From the NCBI GenBank assembly GCA_019358875.1, contig JAHHIF010000059.1, forward strand, positions 1 through 51,926: a stretch of DNA of 51,926 nt, given 5' to 3'. The notes beneath the pieces are model-generated. The model was not told the origin of the DNA. It did no database searches and saw nothing but the letters and a program-made list of their open reading frames with translations. The stretch's first letter is position 1. Each line of letters begins with the position of its first letter. Positions 1-7,649 of this stretch are shown one piece after another. The translations under genes were made by a program, and so were the position numbers. This stretch comes from Symplocastrum torsivum CPER-KK1 (GTDB lineage Bacteria > Cyanobacteriota > Cyanobacteriia > Cyanobacteriales > Coleofasciculaceae).

Positions 1-127
1 GTCAGTTAGGTTTTCAGATTCGTCAGTTAGGTTTTCAGATTCGTCAGTTAGGTTTTCAGATTCGTCAGTTAGGTTTTCAGATTCGTCAGTTAGGTTTTCA
101 GATTCGTCAGTTAGGTTTTCAGATTCG
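1..127. repeat. Perfect 21-bp tandem array, left terminal copy (6 units plus 1 base)
   Basis: Six exact copies of a 21-bp unit (GTCAGTTAGG followed by TTTTCAGATTC) fill positions 1-126, plus the first base of a seventh. The same 127 bases occur at 51800-51926, so this is one array seen twice, at the two ends of a circular contig. Read on the minus strand it is coding: each unit gives one heptapeptide ESENLTD of the serine recombinase. The array ends where GATTG replaces the expected GTCAG. The true copy number cannot be read from this window. Confidence 0.95.
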
Positions 128-141
128 ATTGAGCTACTCAT
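1..141 (-). CDS. Serine recombinase, N-terminal part (continues from 51926 across the circular junction)
   Basis: Minus-strand ATG at 141-139 opens the frame MSSSI followed by repeated ESENLTD heptapeptides. It leaves the window at position 1 and re-enters at the right end. There it reaches PVEVGYIRESTEEQ, the catalytic N-terminus of a serine recombinase, without a stop. This is therefore the true start of the gene at 50273-51799. With six repeats the tail is 47 residues; more repeats only lengthen it, because the unit is 21 bp. No clear ribosome binding site precedes the ATG, only an A-run. The tail is acidic and low in complexity, with one leucine per seven residues, so it is unlikely to be a coiled coil. 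It is probably a flexible or repeat-structured extension in front of the catalytic domain. Confidence 0.85.
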   Translation of the reverse strand, partial: MSSSIESENLTDESENLTDESENLTDESENLTDESENLTDESENLTD

Positions 142-309
142 TTTTTTCAATGTAAGTGAATGGCTAAATAGTAAATGGCAAATTTCCAAAGTGAAAAATT
201 ACTCTAGTTGGGATGAGCCGAAGAATTAGCTTCCAGAGAATTAGGTTCCAGATATTTACTCCCAGAACACAGACTATTTTGTCGTGTTGTTAACATTACT
301 TTAGCAAAA

Positions 310-345
310 TTTGTGCAGTCATGACTCCAGTAATGTCTGCACAAA
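310..345. repeat. 9-bp inverted repeat, possible operator or recombination site
   Basis: TTTGTGCAG at 310-318 and CTGCACAAA at 337-345 are exact reverse complements separated by 18 bp. It lies 170 bp upstream of the recombinase start and is not followed by a T-run, so it is not a typical terminator. The function is unknown. Confidence 0.5.
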
Positions 346-729
346 ACAAGAGTTATTTTGATGAAAAATAAATTCTATTTTTACAATCAACACCTTTTAT
401 TTTTATCTAATTAACAAATATGGCAGGCAAAATTACGCCAGCTACAGGCGGTATGAAATAAACCATAATTATTGGCTTTTAAAGCTTTATTCAGTACTAC
501 AAGTTGAAGAAATTTAGCGTTAAATCTTGGAGTTTAAGCAACTAAGCTCTTACTTAGCCGTTCAAAAACTCCAAATCAAGAGAGTATTGTTTTTCAACGG
601 GTTCACCTTTGATTGCGACTTCTATCTGACAGTGGCGACTCAAGCCTCAGCCGCTTTTTACAATTTTACCCCGTATTTCTAAAAATAAACAACCATTTTC
701 TATTAATTGATAAAATATTAAGGCGGATA

Positions 730-753
730 CCCCAAGCTGAACATAGTTTGGGG
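730..753. promoter_or_regulatory. CCCCAA/TTGGGG hairpin upstream of the XRE-pentapeptide gene
   Basis: CCCCAA (730-735) pairs with TTGGGG (748-753) across a 12-base loop. It ends 35 bp before the ATG at 789. It could be an operator for the XRE domain of the downstream protein or an mRNA leader structure. Confidence 0.35.
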
Positions 754-788
754 ATAAAACGGGTTGACCCCGCATAGAGAGCAGTAAC

Positions 789-2147
789 ATGGATTCTCAG
801 TCGAAAGGAAAAAATCAGTTTCCCAGGCTCATCAAGGAAATCCGCAACCGCCGGAAACTTACACAAACAGCTTTTGCCAAACTTTTGTCTCCACCCATCA
901 CCCAACAGACAGTAGCTCAGTGGGAACGGGATGAAAACGTCCCCGGTAGGAAATACTGGTCTCAGATTGCTGCGCTGACTGAGATGGAGTTGGGGGAATT
1001 TTATGAATATATCGAAAAGGGTTCGCTCTCAAAGCCCAGCTCACCACTGGAGGAAATGCTCGACAAGATTAAAAGTTTAGATCCAAAAGAACTAGAGGTC
1101 ATCACTCAAGCGACTGCCGAACGATGGGTTTCGTTGGGAGAGGTTGGCTACACGGCAAACAAGCAACATCTTGCTTTACTCAAAAGAGGAGCAGATGTCT
1201 GGAATCGATGGCGAGAGGAAAATCGTGCCATCAAACCTGTACTTAGCGGAATCGATTTAAGCTTGGAAGGTTGCATTGATCTGAGCGACTACAATCTGGA
1301 GAAGGCTGACCTCCAGGGAGTTAGCGGCAATGAAATTAAATTTAGTAGGGCGAAGCTGAATTGGGCAGACCTCAGCGGAGCGGTACTAAGGTCGGCAAAT
1401 TTTGAGAATGCCACGATGATTGGGACAAAACTTCTCAATGCCGAACTCACCGAAGCCCACTTTCATAGCGCCCACCTCCAAGGTGCTGACTTGAGTCAGG
1501 CTAATTTAGAAAGAGCTACCCTGATTGCTACCCACCTTATGCAAACCAATCTCAGTGGAGCTAACTTAACTCAAGCTGACCTCAGATGGTCAGTCATTAC
1601 TGAAGCCAACCTAGAAGGAGCAATCCTTAAAAACTGCTTAGTTTATGGGACTGCTGTTTGGAAAGTGAGACTCGATGGAGCTGAGCAGTCAGAACTCGAT
1701 ACATCACTCAGGACAGCCACTCAAATTGAGGAAGGAATCTTCTCAAATTCCCTTAGATTCGCACAAACTATTGATTCTATCAGTGACGACCCTCAAGCCT
1801 ACGAGGAGCTGAAACAGCGCTTTAAGGATGAAGAACAGGCTATAAAATACGCTCAATACCTTGTAGAAAATTACGGTCAAGAGCAACCTAATGACTCTCG
1901 CCTCTATACGGCGCCAGAGGAACGTTATCGTATTATCAGCTCTCTTGGCGATCTGGTAGTGACAGCACCAGACTCCCATCGCTCTCTTATTTCGAGGGAC
2001 AGGAACGGCAAGATTCGCAGCAACCTTAGACCAGGCGATGTCGATAATCTTCAAGCTTTGATTGAATTTGAGGGCAAACCGGAAGCCTCCAGCCAAACCA
2101 CATTGAACAAACGAAAGTCAACGTTGCGTACAGCAAGCAAGGGGTAA
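789..2147 (+). CDS. XRE-type helix-turn-helix protein with pentapeptide repeats
   Basis: This 452-residue protein combines two recognisable parts. Residues about 10-70 form an XRE/Cro-type helix-turn-helix (QFPRLIKEIRNRRKLTQTAFAK, then TQQTVAQWERDENVPG). Residues about 150-300 are pentapeptide repeats of the A(D/N)Lxx type (ADLSGA, ANLTQADL, ANLEGA), which fold as a right-handed four-sided beta-helix. The C-terminal 130 residues are not recognised. The fusion suggests a DNA-binding regulator with a protein-interaction rod. It stands alone, transcribed away from the recombinase. The start is the ATG directly before the helix-turn-helix. Its target is unknown; self-regulation through the hairpin at 730-753 is possible. 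Confidence 0.85.
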   Translation: MDSQSKGKNQFPRLIKEIRNRRKLTQTAFAKLLSPPITQQTVAQWERDENVPGRKYWSQIAALTEMELGEFYEYIEKGSLSKPSSPLEEMLDKIKSLDPKELEVITQATAERWVSLGEVGYTANKQHLALLKRGADVWNRWREENRAIKPVLSGIDLSLEGCIDLSDYNLEKADLQGVSGNEIKFSRAKLNWADLSGAVLRSANFENATMIGTKLLNAELTEAHFHSAHLQGADLSQANLERATLIATHLMQTNLSGANLTQADLRWSVITEANLEGAILKNCLVYGTAVWKVRLDGAEQSELDTSLRTATQIEEGIFSNSLRFAQTIDSISDDPQAYEELKQRFKDEEQAIKYAQYLVENYGQEQPNDSRLYTAPEERYRIISSLGDLVVTAPDSHRSLISRDRNGKIRSNLRPGDVDNLQALIEFEGKPEASSQTTLNKRKSTLRTASKG

Positions 2148-2394
2148 CTTCAACATTTTGCGAGGGTATCCCAACAACCATGTCTAAGACCCTACAATTA
2201 CAGGTGTCTGTAAATTTACATTTTTCAACGAGGTCTGAGATTATTGTCACTTGGAAAGGCATCTTCCGTGTCGCGGGGATTGACAGTAATCTCTAATTAG
2301 TGGGTAATATTCCACCCCCAAAATTCTGGCTTCGTGTCGCCTGCTTGAAAATACCCCGCGCTTGAATTCAGTATAAGTTGCGGCAAGAGCTGGA

Positions 2395-2853
2395 TTACTC
2401 GTTCTGCAACCCCAACAACTCCCGCAGCTCCTCCTCGGATGCGATCGCACTCCACCCCCCAACCGCCTCTACACGTTGCAACATAGCCTTTATTGCTAGC
2501 GATACCAAGACTTCCTTGCGAATCTTGCGTCCCATAGAACGACGGGTCTGTTTCACGGCATCATCCAAGGCATCGTTCAATGGCTCTGGTATCCTTGCCG
2601 ATAAGGGATAGAGGGGAGTTGCCTTGGTATCTTCTGATTCCTGCTTCGATGTTCCAGAATCCTTATTATTGATTCCAGATTCATGATTATTTTTTCCAGA
2701 TTCAGGAATCTTGATTACTAAATCAGATTTCGAGATTCCTGAATCTTCTTGAGGAGTTTCAGCGGATGGTTCGGGAGCAACGGACTCTTTTTGGGAGTCG
2801 TTGAACAGTTGCAGTGGATTGCGCTGCCCCATGCGTTTTTTACTTCCTGCCAC
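2395..2853 (-). CDS. Small ParB-like partition partner
   Basis: A 152-residue protein directly downstream of parA. Counted from the GTG at 2853 it overlaps parA by 14 bp; an in-frame ATG at 2832 is an alternative start. The N-terminal half is hydrophilic and carries degenerate seven-residue repeats (ESGKNNH, ESGINNK, DSGTSKQ). The C-terminal half (PLSARIPEPLNDALDDAV...RKIRKEVLVSLAIKAML) looks like a small ribbon-helix-helix or helical DNA-binding domain. Gene order and coupling argue for the centromere-binding partner of ParA. It is not a canonical ParB: no ParB nuclease-like domain is present. Its own coding DNA contains GATTC repeats resembling those in the dyads upstream of parA, so it may bind inside its own gene. 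The ribbon-helix-helix fold is inferred, not shown. Confidence 0.7.
   Translation of the reverse strand: MAGSKKRMGQRNPLQLFNDSQKESVAPEPSAETPQEDSGISKSDLVIKIPESGKNNHESGINNKDSGTSKQESEDTKATPLYPLSARIPEPLNDALDDAVKQTRRSMGRKIRKEVLVSLAIKAMLQRVEAVGGWSAIASEEELRELLGLQNE
2620..2703. repeat. Four degenerate 21-bp repeats inside the parB-like gene
   Basis: Units at 2620-2640, 2641-2661, 2662-2682 and 2683-2703 end in TGATTC, AGAATC, AGATTC and AGATTC, with CCAGA(T/A)TC in three of them. Period and phase match the seven-residue repeats of the protein. The end TTTTTCCAGATTC of the fourth unit resembles the end TTTTCAGATTC of the 21-bp unit in the recombinase gene. Confidence 0.65.
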
Positions 2854-3562
2854 GTTTCTTCAACCCCCATTCTTTGATTGCTTCACCAGCTAACGCTTTA
2901 AATGCACTCGCTCCTTTACTCTTGGGAGCATACTCAAATATCGATTGCCCGTGTCCAGCACTTTCCGCGATCGCAACGTTTTCCGGAATGCAGATTCGTA
3001 GTAGATTGAATCGGTTGTCACTGACTAGTACTGAGTCAGCTTCCACTGTCATGTTCAATGCTGGTTTGTGTCGGCTACGCAAAACATCAACGGGAACATT
3101 TGGATTGACATCTTTAAGGGTGTCGAGTACTTGAGCCAACCCCACTAGTACCAGGGGGTCTGCCAACACTGGCACGAGAACTCTATCCGCTACTACGAGT
3201 GCCGCAACTGTAGCAGGGACGAGGGAGGGAGGACAATCCAGTAGCACCAGGTCGCAATCTAGTTGGCTAATGGCTTTGCGTAAAATCTCTGGAGAGTCCC
3301 ACTTTACATAAGCAGTATCCGTTCCACCAGGAACTAAAGGTACAGCAGTATCGGTGCGTACAACATCTTCTCCTTCCAACCAGCGGTCAAACCCCGGTTG
3401 TTTTCCAGGCACTAATCCTAATGCATAGGTAGCAGAGCCTTGGGCATCCATGTCTACCAGCGCTACTTTAACTTTTTGCTGTTGTAATCCTGAACCTAAA
3501 TTGACACAGGTGCAAGTTTTGCCAACGCCCCCTTTCTGGGACGCGATCGCAACGGTGAGCAT
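2840..3562 (-). CDS. parA: ParA-type partition ATPase
   Basis: A 240-residue MinD/ParA-family ATPase. The deviant Walker A motif KGGVGKT is at residues 10-16 and the Walker A-prime region VDMDAQGSATYALG follows. LVLLDCPPSLVPATV is the Walker B region. These proteins bind nucleoid DNA non-specifically in the ATP form and position plasmids through a partner on the centromere. There is no N-terminal DNA-binding extension, so this is the short (type Ib-like) form, in which the partner protein rather than ParA usually represses the operon. The gene precedes the small ParB-like gene and is expressed from a region rich in nested dyads (3601-3670). A HIP1 site lies within its first codons. Confidence 0.93.
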   Translation of the reverse strand: MLTVAIASQKGGVGKTCTCVNLGSGLQQQKVKVALVDMDAQGSATYALGLVPGKQPGFDRWLEGEDVVRTDTAVPLVPGGTDTAYVKWDSPEILRKAISQLDCDLVLLDCPPSLVPATVAALVVADRVLVPVLADPLVLVGLAQVLDTLKDVNPNVPVDVLRSRHKPALNMTVEADSVLVSDNRFNLLRICIPENVAIAESAGHGQSIFEYAPKSKGASAFKALAGEAIKEWGLKKRGRK

Positions 3563-3600
3563 TTGGAAATTCTGGAGGACAAGTCCAGCCTATTGATTTT

Positions 3601-3670
3601 TCTAGAATCCTATAATAAAGAATCTTGATTAATCAATACATAATCAAGATTCATGTTTAAGGATTCTAGA
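3601..3670. promoter_or_regulatory. Nested concentric dyad upstream of parA (candidate centromere/operator)
   Basis: Two inverted repeats share one centre near 3636. The outer arms are TCTAGAATCCT (3601-3611) and AGGATTCTAGA (3660-3670). The inner arms are GAATCTTGATTA (3620-3631) and TAATCAAGATTC (3641-3652). All arms contain GAATC/GATTC half-sites, and another GGATTCATG follows at 3675-3683. The position 39-108 bp upstream of parA suits an operator or centromere bound by the small partner protein. Confidence 0.7.
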
Positions 3671-3815
3671 ATCAGGATTCATGAAAAATTGACCGTTCAT
3701 ACTTTTGAAAGCTAGTTACAAAATCTGTAACATCCTGAATTTGGATGAGCGAGTTCAGTTAGTTTGTGAACGATTAAACAAAAGGTTTTCTACTTTCACT
3801 GCGCGAGGAAATTCA

Positions 3816-5033
3816 ATGATGCGAAATGGTCATTCAAAACAGGCGCGAACGCACGTCAAACCTGTGGGACTGATAGCGCTATTGACTATTGCTTCGCTTA
3901 TGGCTCATTTACCGAGTCGAGCCGGAGAGTACACCTCTGAGCAATCTCTCACCCAAACCGTTGCAATAAATAAACCAGAAATCCAAGGGGCAAGCTTGCC
4001 GCAACCCCTCGCCGCTCAATTAGTACAGGACATGGCATGGCGCTCATTTGTGCCTCGCAACGAAGTGCGGATTGTTCGCACCGAGGAAGCTGTGCTGGAC
4101 GGTTGCCGGGATGTTGAACCACCGGAGATGTTTTGTCAGGCGATGGGTCTTCCCGGTTGGAAAGTCACAATCGAGGCAAGAGAACACCGCTTTGTTTATC
4201 ATGCAACCAAGGCGCACGGCTTTAAATTGAATGGGCCTGCCAGCGTCTCACCAAAAATCACTAATCAAGTCCTCGAAGAGGCATCCTGGCGTTCCGGGTT
4301 GCCCCTATCCAAACTCAAGCTGTACTGGGTAGAAAACAAAACCTGGAACAATGGTTGCTTTGGACTACCGGGGATAGGTTCCTGTATCGCTGCCAAGATG
4401 CCTGGATGGCAGGTAACCGTTACAGATGGCGAAAAGCAACGTTGGGTTTATCGCACAGGATTGTCCCACACCGTTTTATTTGATGCCGCTGCCAGCCAAA
4501 TCAGCAAAAGAGTGCCAACCGATTTCAGTCAGGGAACTGCGAATGCTGTTTTGCAAGATATGTCCAAGCGTACTGGCATCCCACAAAAAGAACTCCAAGT
4601 TATTCGCGCCGAACGCCAAACGTGGGATGGCTGTCTAGGCGTTGCGCCACCAGGAACATCCTGTACCAGAATTGGGCTACCAGGCTGGCGTGTTGTCGTG
4701 GAAGGTAATCAACAACATTGGGTCTATCATGTGGCTTCTGGGCGGGGACTTAAACTCAATGGACCGGAAAGCTTACCCAGAATCTTGGTGAGAGCGGTAT
4801 TAAAGGATGTTTATCCTTCCACAGAATCCCCTCCACCCAACCTTCAAGTCTTTTGGGCTGAACAGAAAGTCTGGAGTGATAGCTGTCGAGGTTTCCCCGC
4901 GAGTTCTCCAGGTATTTGTACGCCCGGTAACTTTCCTGGTTGGATTGTCACGACCACCAATGGACAGAAACGTTGGGTTTATCACACGGGGCTATTGATT
5001 GGGGCTAGCTTACATTCAGAATCGAGTAATTGA
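3816..5033 (+). CDS. Secreted protein with four Cys-containing GC..PGW..W.Y repeats
   Basis: The ATG at 3816 is chosen because GAGGAAA stands 9 bases upstream and it puts a signal peptide at the N-terminus: a basic start, then VGLIALLTIASLMAHL and a likely cut after SRA. The longer frame begins at a TTG at 3705. The mature part is four copies of a unit of about 80-90 residues with the pattern W..GC.G......C....PGW.V......WVYR/H, each with two cysteines likely to pair. The unit is one I know from secreted cyanobacterial proteins of unknown function. It lies between two GATTC dyad clusters (3601-3670 and 5171-5250), divergent from parA. No catalytic motif is visible. An envelope role is inferred from the signal peptide only. 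Confidence 0.75.
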   Translation: MMRNGHSKQARTHVKPVGLIALLTIASLMAHLPSRAGEYTSEQSLTQTVAINKPEIQGASLPQPLAAQLVQDMAWRSFVPRNEVRIVRTEEAVLDGCRDVEPPEMFCQAMGLPGWKVTIEAREHRFVYHATKAHGFKLNGPASVSPKITNQVLEEASWRSGLPLSKLKLYWVENKTWNNGCFGLPGIGSCIAAKMPGWQVTVTDGEKQRWVYRTGLSHTVLFDAAASQISKRVPTDFSQGTANAVLQDMSKRTGIPQKELQVIRAERQTWDGCLGVAPPGTSCTRIGLPGWRVVVEGNQQHWVYHVASGRGLKLNGPESLPRILVRAVLKDVYPSTESPPPNLQVFWAEQKVWSDSCRGFPASSPGICTPGNFPGWIVTTTNGQKRWVYHTGLLIGASLHSESSN

Positions 5034-5376
5034 GTGGCTTGAGCTTAATCCGAGCATCTTTAGTAGTAAAACGCCAGTTAACTTTAAAGCCTTTGGCGTT
5101 ACGTTCAGCAACCCATGCTGCTACAGCTGTTGTAGTAAGTCTCAACCTTGGCAGCAAGAGCAGCATACTCCAGGAATCTTAGAATAAAGAATCATGATTG
5201 ATTATTCTTGAATAAGGATTCATCTTTAATGATTACAGAATCATGATTCATTAAAATTGCTCAACTAGCTGATTTGCTCACGCCATTGAGGTTGCGCTCT
5301 GATAAAATCAATCGCCGAAGACTTGCCGATGCCTATGGAATAGCACAGAGGCAATAAATCAGCAACAGGAGATGCC
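5034..5376. other. Intergenic region with a second GATTC dyad cluster
   Basis: This holds the dyad cluster at 5171-5250 and the leader of the XamI-like gene, with AGGAG 7 bases before its GTG start at 5377. A short run after 5250 encodes a helix-turn-helix-like fragment (QLADLLTPLRLRSDKINRRRLADAYG in one frame) but has no good start, so it is not called. Confidence 0.5.
5171..5250. repeat. Second GATTC dyad cluster, related to the one upstream of parA
   Basis: AATAAAGAATCATGATT at 5183-5199 matches AATAAAGAATCTTGATT at 3613-3629 in all but one base. GAATCATGATTC at 5238-5249 is a perfect 12-bp palindrome. Further GATTC half-sites occur at 5173 and 5217. The likeness suggests that the same protein binds both clusters. 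Confidence 0.65.
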
Positions 5377-6252
5377 GTGCCAGTCAATGCCGACAAACCC
5401 CACTTGTGGAAGCCAGATATTGCCCAGTCGGTAGACTTTTACAACAACTGGTTTATGCAGTTTGCTCCCACCGCCTACCGAGAAACTCGCCTTGTCACAA
5501 CTCAACAAGTCGAGTCGGCATTAACCTGGACAGCCAATCTGACCGACATCACACCTGCTGCGCTTCGTCAGCATCCGGAAGTTCTGCCCATACTGCGGAT
5601 GGCGACAGCACCTCCCATCGCCCACGACCGTCTCATCGGTCTAGCAGGAGTATCGCCCAACCTGGTCAAAATTATGGAGGGCAAACAGCAAATCCCACCC
5701 CGTACAAACCGTGCCACCGTTGATGCTGAACTCCAGAAAATCGGTCAAATTATTATGCGGCTGACCAACAAAGACATCTTCCCTTGGCTGGAGAATGGTC
5801 GAGAACCCAGTGAGGCAGAAATTATCAGAGCCGCAACCATTGTTGCCGACCGTCTTTGTGGTGCTGTCTCTGACCCAATTATTCGCAATGCCCAAGAGCA
5901 AAGACAGCTTGCCACCATTAGGCAGTGGTTGGAGCAGCGCGGCTACTCTTACATTAGACGCGGAGCCGGGTTAAGCTTTGAGACCATGCAGCCAGGAACT
6001 TTCTCGTTTCGGCTCAATATTCCAGTGAGTCTACAGTCTGGCAGCAAACAAATCAATATCCCCATCGACACTGTCATCATGCCGCTTCAGTCTAACAGGG
6101 GTGACTTCCCTCTACTCATTGAAGCCAAATCGGCTGGTGACTATACCAATCCCAATAAGCGACGAAAAGAAGAAGCCATTAAATTCGCTCAACTCAGGAG
6201 TAACTATGGCAGTAATGTCCGTTATATTCTGTTCCTTTGTGGTTATTTTGAC

Positions 6253-7559
6253 CGAAAATAATGGGTTTCAAGCCTCCCCCCTTCTAGGGGGACTTTTTCA
6301 TGGTACTTTTGATGTAAGTTTTTCCACGTCAAATGATTGTCTTAGAGTTTAAAGCCAAGGGAAAAACAACTCAATATGCAGCCATAGATGAGGCGATAAA
6401 AACGGCTCAATTTGTCCGCAACAAAGTTATCCGCTTTTGGATGGACAACCGAGGGGTAGGACAAAAAGAGTTGTATCGCCACAATACAGCGCTAAGGGCT
6501 GAGTTTTCCTTTGTTAAAGCTTTAAACTCTCATGCTTGTCAAGTCGCAGTTGAAAGAGCTTATAGCGCGATTGCTCGGTTCTATAGCAACTGCAAAAAGT
6601 CAATTCCGGGAAAAAAGGAATACCCAACCTTCAAGAAAAATTGTCGCTCAGTTGAGTACAAGACTTCAGGCTGGTCGCTCTCCGAAACTCGGAAACAAAT
6701 CACCTTCACGGACAAGAAAGGGATAGGCTCGCTTAAACTCAAAGGGACGTGGGATTTAAACTACTACCAGTTAGAACAGATAAAACGAGTTAGGTTAGTG
6801 CGTCGTGCCGATGGTTACTATGTTCAGTTTTTGGTGGATGCTGATAACAAAGTAGACACCCAACTGACAGGTAAAATAATTGGTTTGGACGTGGGAATCA
6901 AAGAATTCTACACAGACTCCAATGGACACACCCAACCCAATCCTAAGTTTTATCGAACAGGCGAGAAGCGGCTGAAGTTTCAACAGCGGCGTGTTTCTCG
7001 TAAAAAGAAAGGCTCTATCAATCGTAGAAAAGCCATTAATCGACTAGGGCGAGTACACCTCAAAATAAGTAGGCAACGTGAAGAACACGCTAAAAGAGTG
7101 GCGCGTTGCGTTTGTCAGTCTAACGACTTGATTGCCTACGAAGATTTGAGGATTAAGAATTTGGCAAAGAATCACTGTCTCGCCAAGTCTATTAATGATG
7201 CAGGTTGGTATCAATTCAGGAAGTGGTTAGAGTATTTTGGAGTTAAGTTTGGCAAGATAACTGTAGCAGTTAATCCGGCTTATACATCTCAAAACTGCTC
7301 TAGCTGTGGGATTGTAGTTAAAAAATCTCTATCAATGAGAACCCACATTTGCCAGTGTGGATTCACGTTAGATAGAGACTGGAACGCTGCTATTAATATC
7401 CTGAAATTAGCCTTGAGTACCACAGGTCATGTGGGAACTTGGGTCACAGACCCGAACGCTTCGGGAGATTTAGCCTCTACTTTGATTGGAGCAATCCTGT
7501 CAAAGCAAGCTGGGTCTATGAACGAAGAATCTCCGCCCTAAAAGTGCGGAGAGTGTCAA
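6253..7559 (+). mobile_element. IS200/IS605-group element carrying tnpB only
   Basis: The limits are set by restoring the XamI frame: the left end follows TTGAC (6248-6252) and the right end finishes in TCAA at 7559, giving 1307 bp. TTGAC is a known type of target/TAM for these elements, and TCAA resembles the right cleavage site of IS608. The subterminal hairpins expected for HUH transposition are present: TCCCCC/GGGGGA at 6275-6292 and TCTCCGC/GCGGAGA at 7530-7552. There is no target duplication, as expected. No TnpA transposase is present, so it depends on one supplied elsewhere. Confidence 0.85.
6333..7541 (+). CDS. tnpB: TnpB, RNA-guided RuvC nuclease
   Basis: A 402-residue TnpB of normal length that looks intact. 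The RuvC-like catalytic residues are all in place: D186 in IIGLDVGIKEF, E270 in LIAYEDLRIKNL, and the DRD at 347-349 in FTLDRDWNAAINI. A four-cysteine zinc site (C322, C325, C340, C342) sits before the last motif. TnpB uses an RNA made from the right end of the element to cut DNA next to a TAM. This keeps transposon copies by cutting the empty donor site after excision. The stop codon lies inside the right-end hairpin, so the coding and guide-RNA regions overlap. An intact reading frame suggests recent insertion or selection. Confidence 0.93.
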   Translation: MIVLEFKAKGKTTQYAAIDEAIKTAQFVRNKVIRFWMDNRGVGQKELYRHNTALRAEFSFVKALNSHACQVAVERAYSAIARFYSNCKKSIPGKKEYPTFKKNCRSVEYKTSGWSLSETRKQITFTDKKGIGSLKLKGTWDLNYYQLEQIKRVRLVRRADGYYVQFLVDADNKVDTQLTGKIIGLDVGIKEFYTDSNGHTQPNPKFYRTGEKRLKFQQRRVSRKKKGSINRRKAINRLGRVHLKISRQREEHAKRVARCVCQSNDLIAYEDLRIKNLAKNHCLAKSINDAGWYQFRKWLEYFGVKFGKITVAVNPAYTSQNCSSCGIVVKKSLSMRTHICQCGFTLDRDWNAAINILKLALSTTGHVGTWVTDPNASGDLASTLIGAILSKQAGSMNEESPP

Positions 7560-7579
7560 AGTGGCTACTTGGGTTATGA
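7440..7579 (+). ncRNA. Putative TnpB guide RNA (omega/reRNA)
   Basis: In this family the guide RNA covers the 3-prime end of tnpB and the right end of the element, and its spacer is the flanking DNA. Here the scaffold would finish at TCAA (7559) after the hairpin 7530-7552. The spacer would begin AGTGGCTACTTGGG (7560 onward), which is XamI coding sequence. The 5-prime limit and exact spacer length are guesses. Confidence 0.4.
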
Positions 7580-7649
7580 AGCGGCTGAAGGAATTGACTG
7601 GATTTGGGAACATCGCATTGAAGATTTGGCACAGTTTGGAGTTTAGAGC

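Larger units (their letters stand above)
142..788. other. Intergenic region between two divergent genes
   Basis: About 650 bp, AT-rich, with no convincing reading frame. It lies between the recombinase start (minus strand) and the XRE/pentapeptide gene (plus strand) and must hold both promoters. It contains a 9-bp inverted repeat at 310-345 and a hairpin at 730-753. A recombination site for the adjacent recombinase could lie here, but none can be recognised by eye. Confidence 0.6.
5377..7646 (+). pseudogene. XamI-like restriction endonuclease, split by a TnpB element
   Basis: Codons 1-292 run from the GTG at 5377 to GYFD at 6252; the frame then enters a transposable element and stops. Immediately after the element, at 7560, 28 codons follow in the same frame (SGYLGYEAAEGIDWIWEHRI...) ending at TAG 7644-7646, four bases before the methyltransferase ATG. 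Joined, they give a 320-residue protein. The sequence resembles the XamI family of type II endonucleases (XamI itself cuts GTCGAC). The PD-(D/E)xK-like core is visible near LLIEAKSAGD. The insertion removes only the last 28 residues and adds RK, so residual function cannot be excluded, but the most likely state is inactive. Precise excision would restore it. Confidence 0.85.

Noticed and set aside
1..127. CRISPR array
   Set aside because: The 21-bp units are directly adjacent and identical, without spacers, and they are coding in frame.
3705..3815. TTG start for the secreted repeat protein
   Set aside because: The ATG at 3816 has a ribosome binding site and places a signal peptide at the N-terminus.
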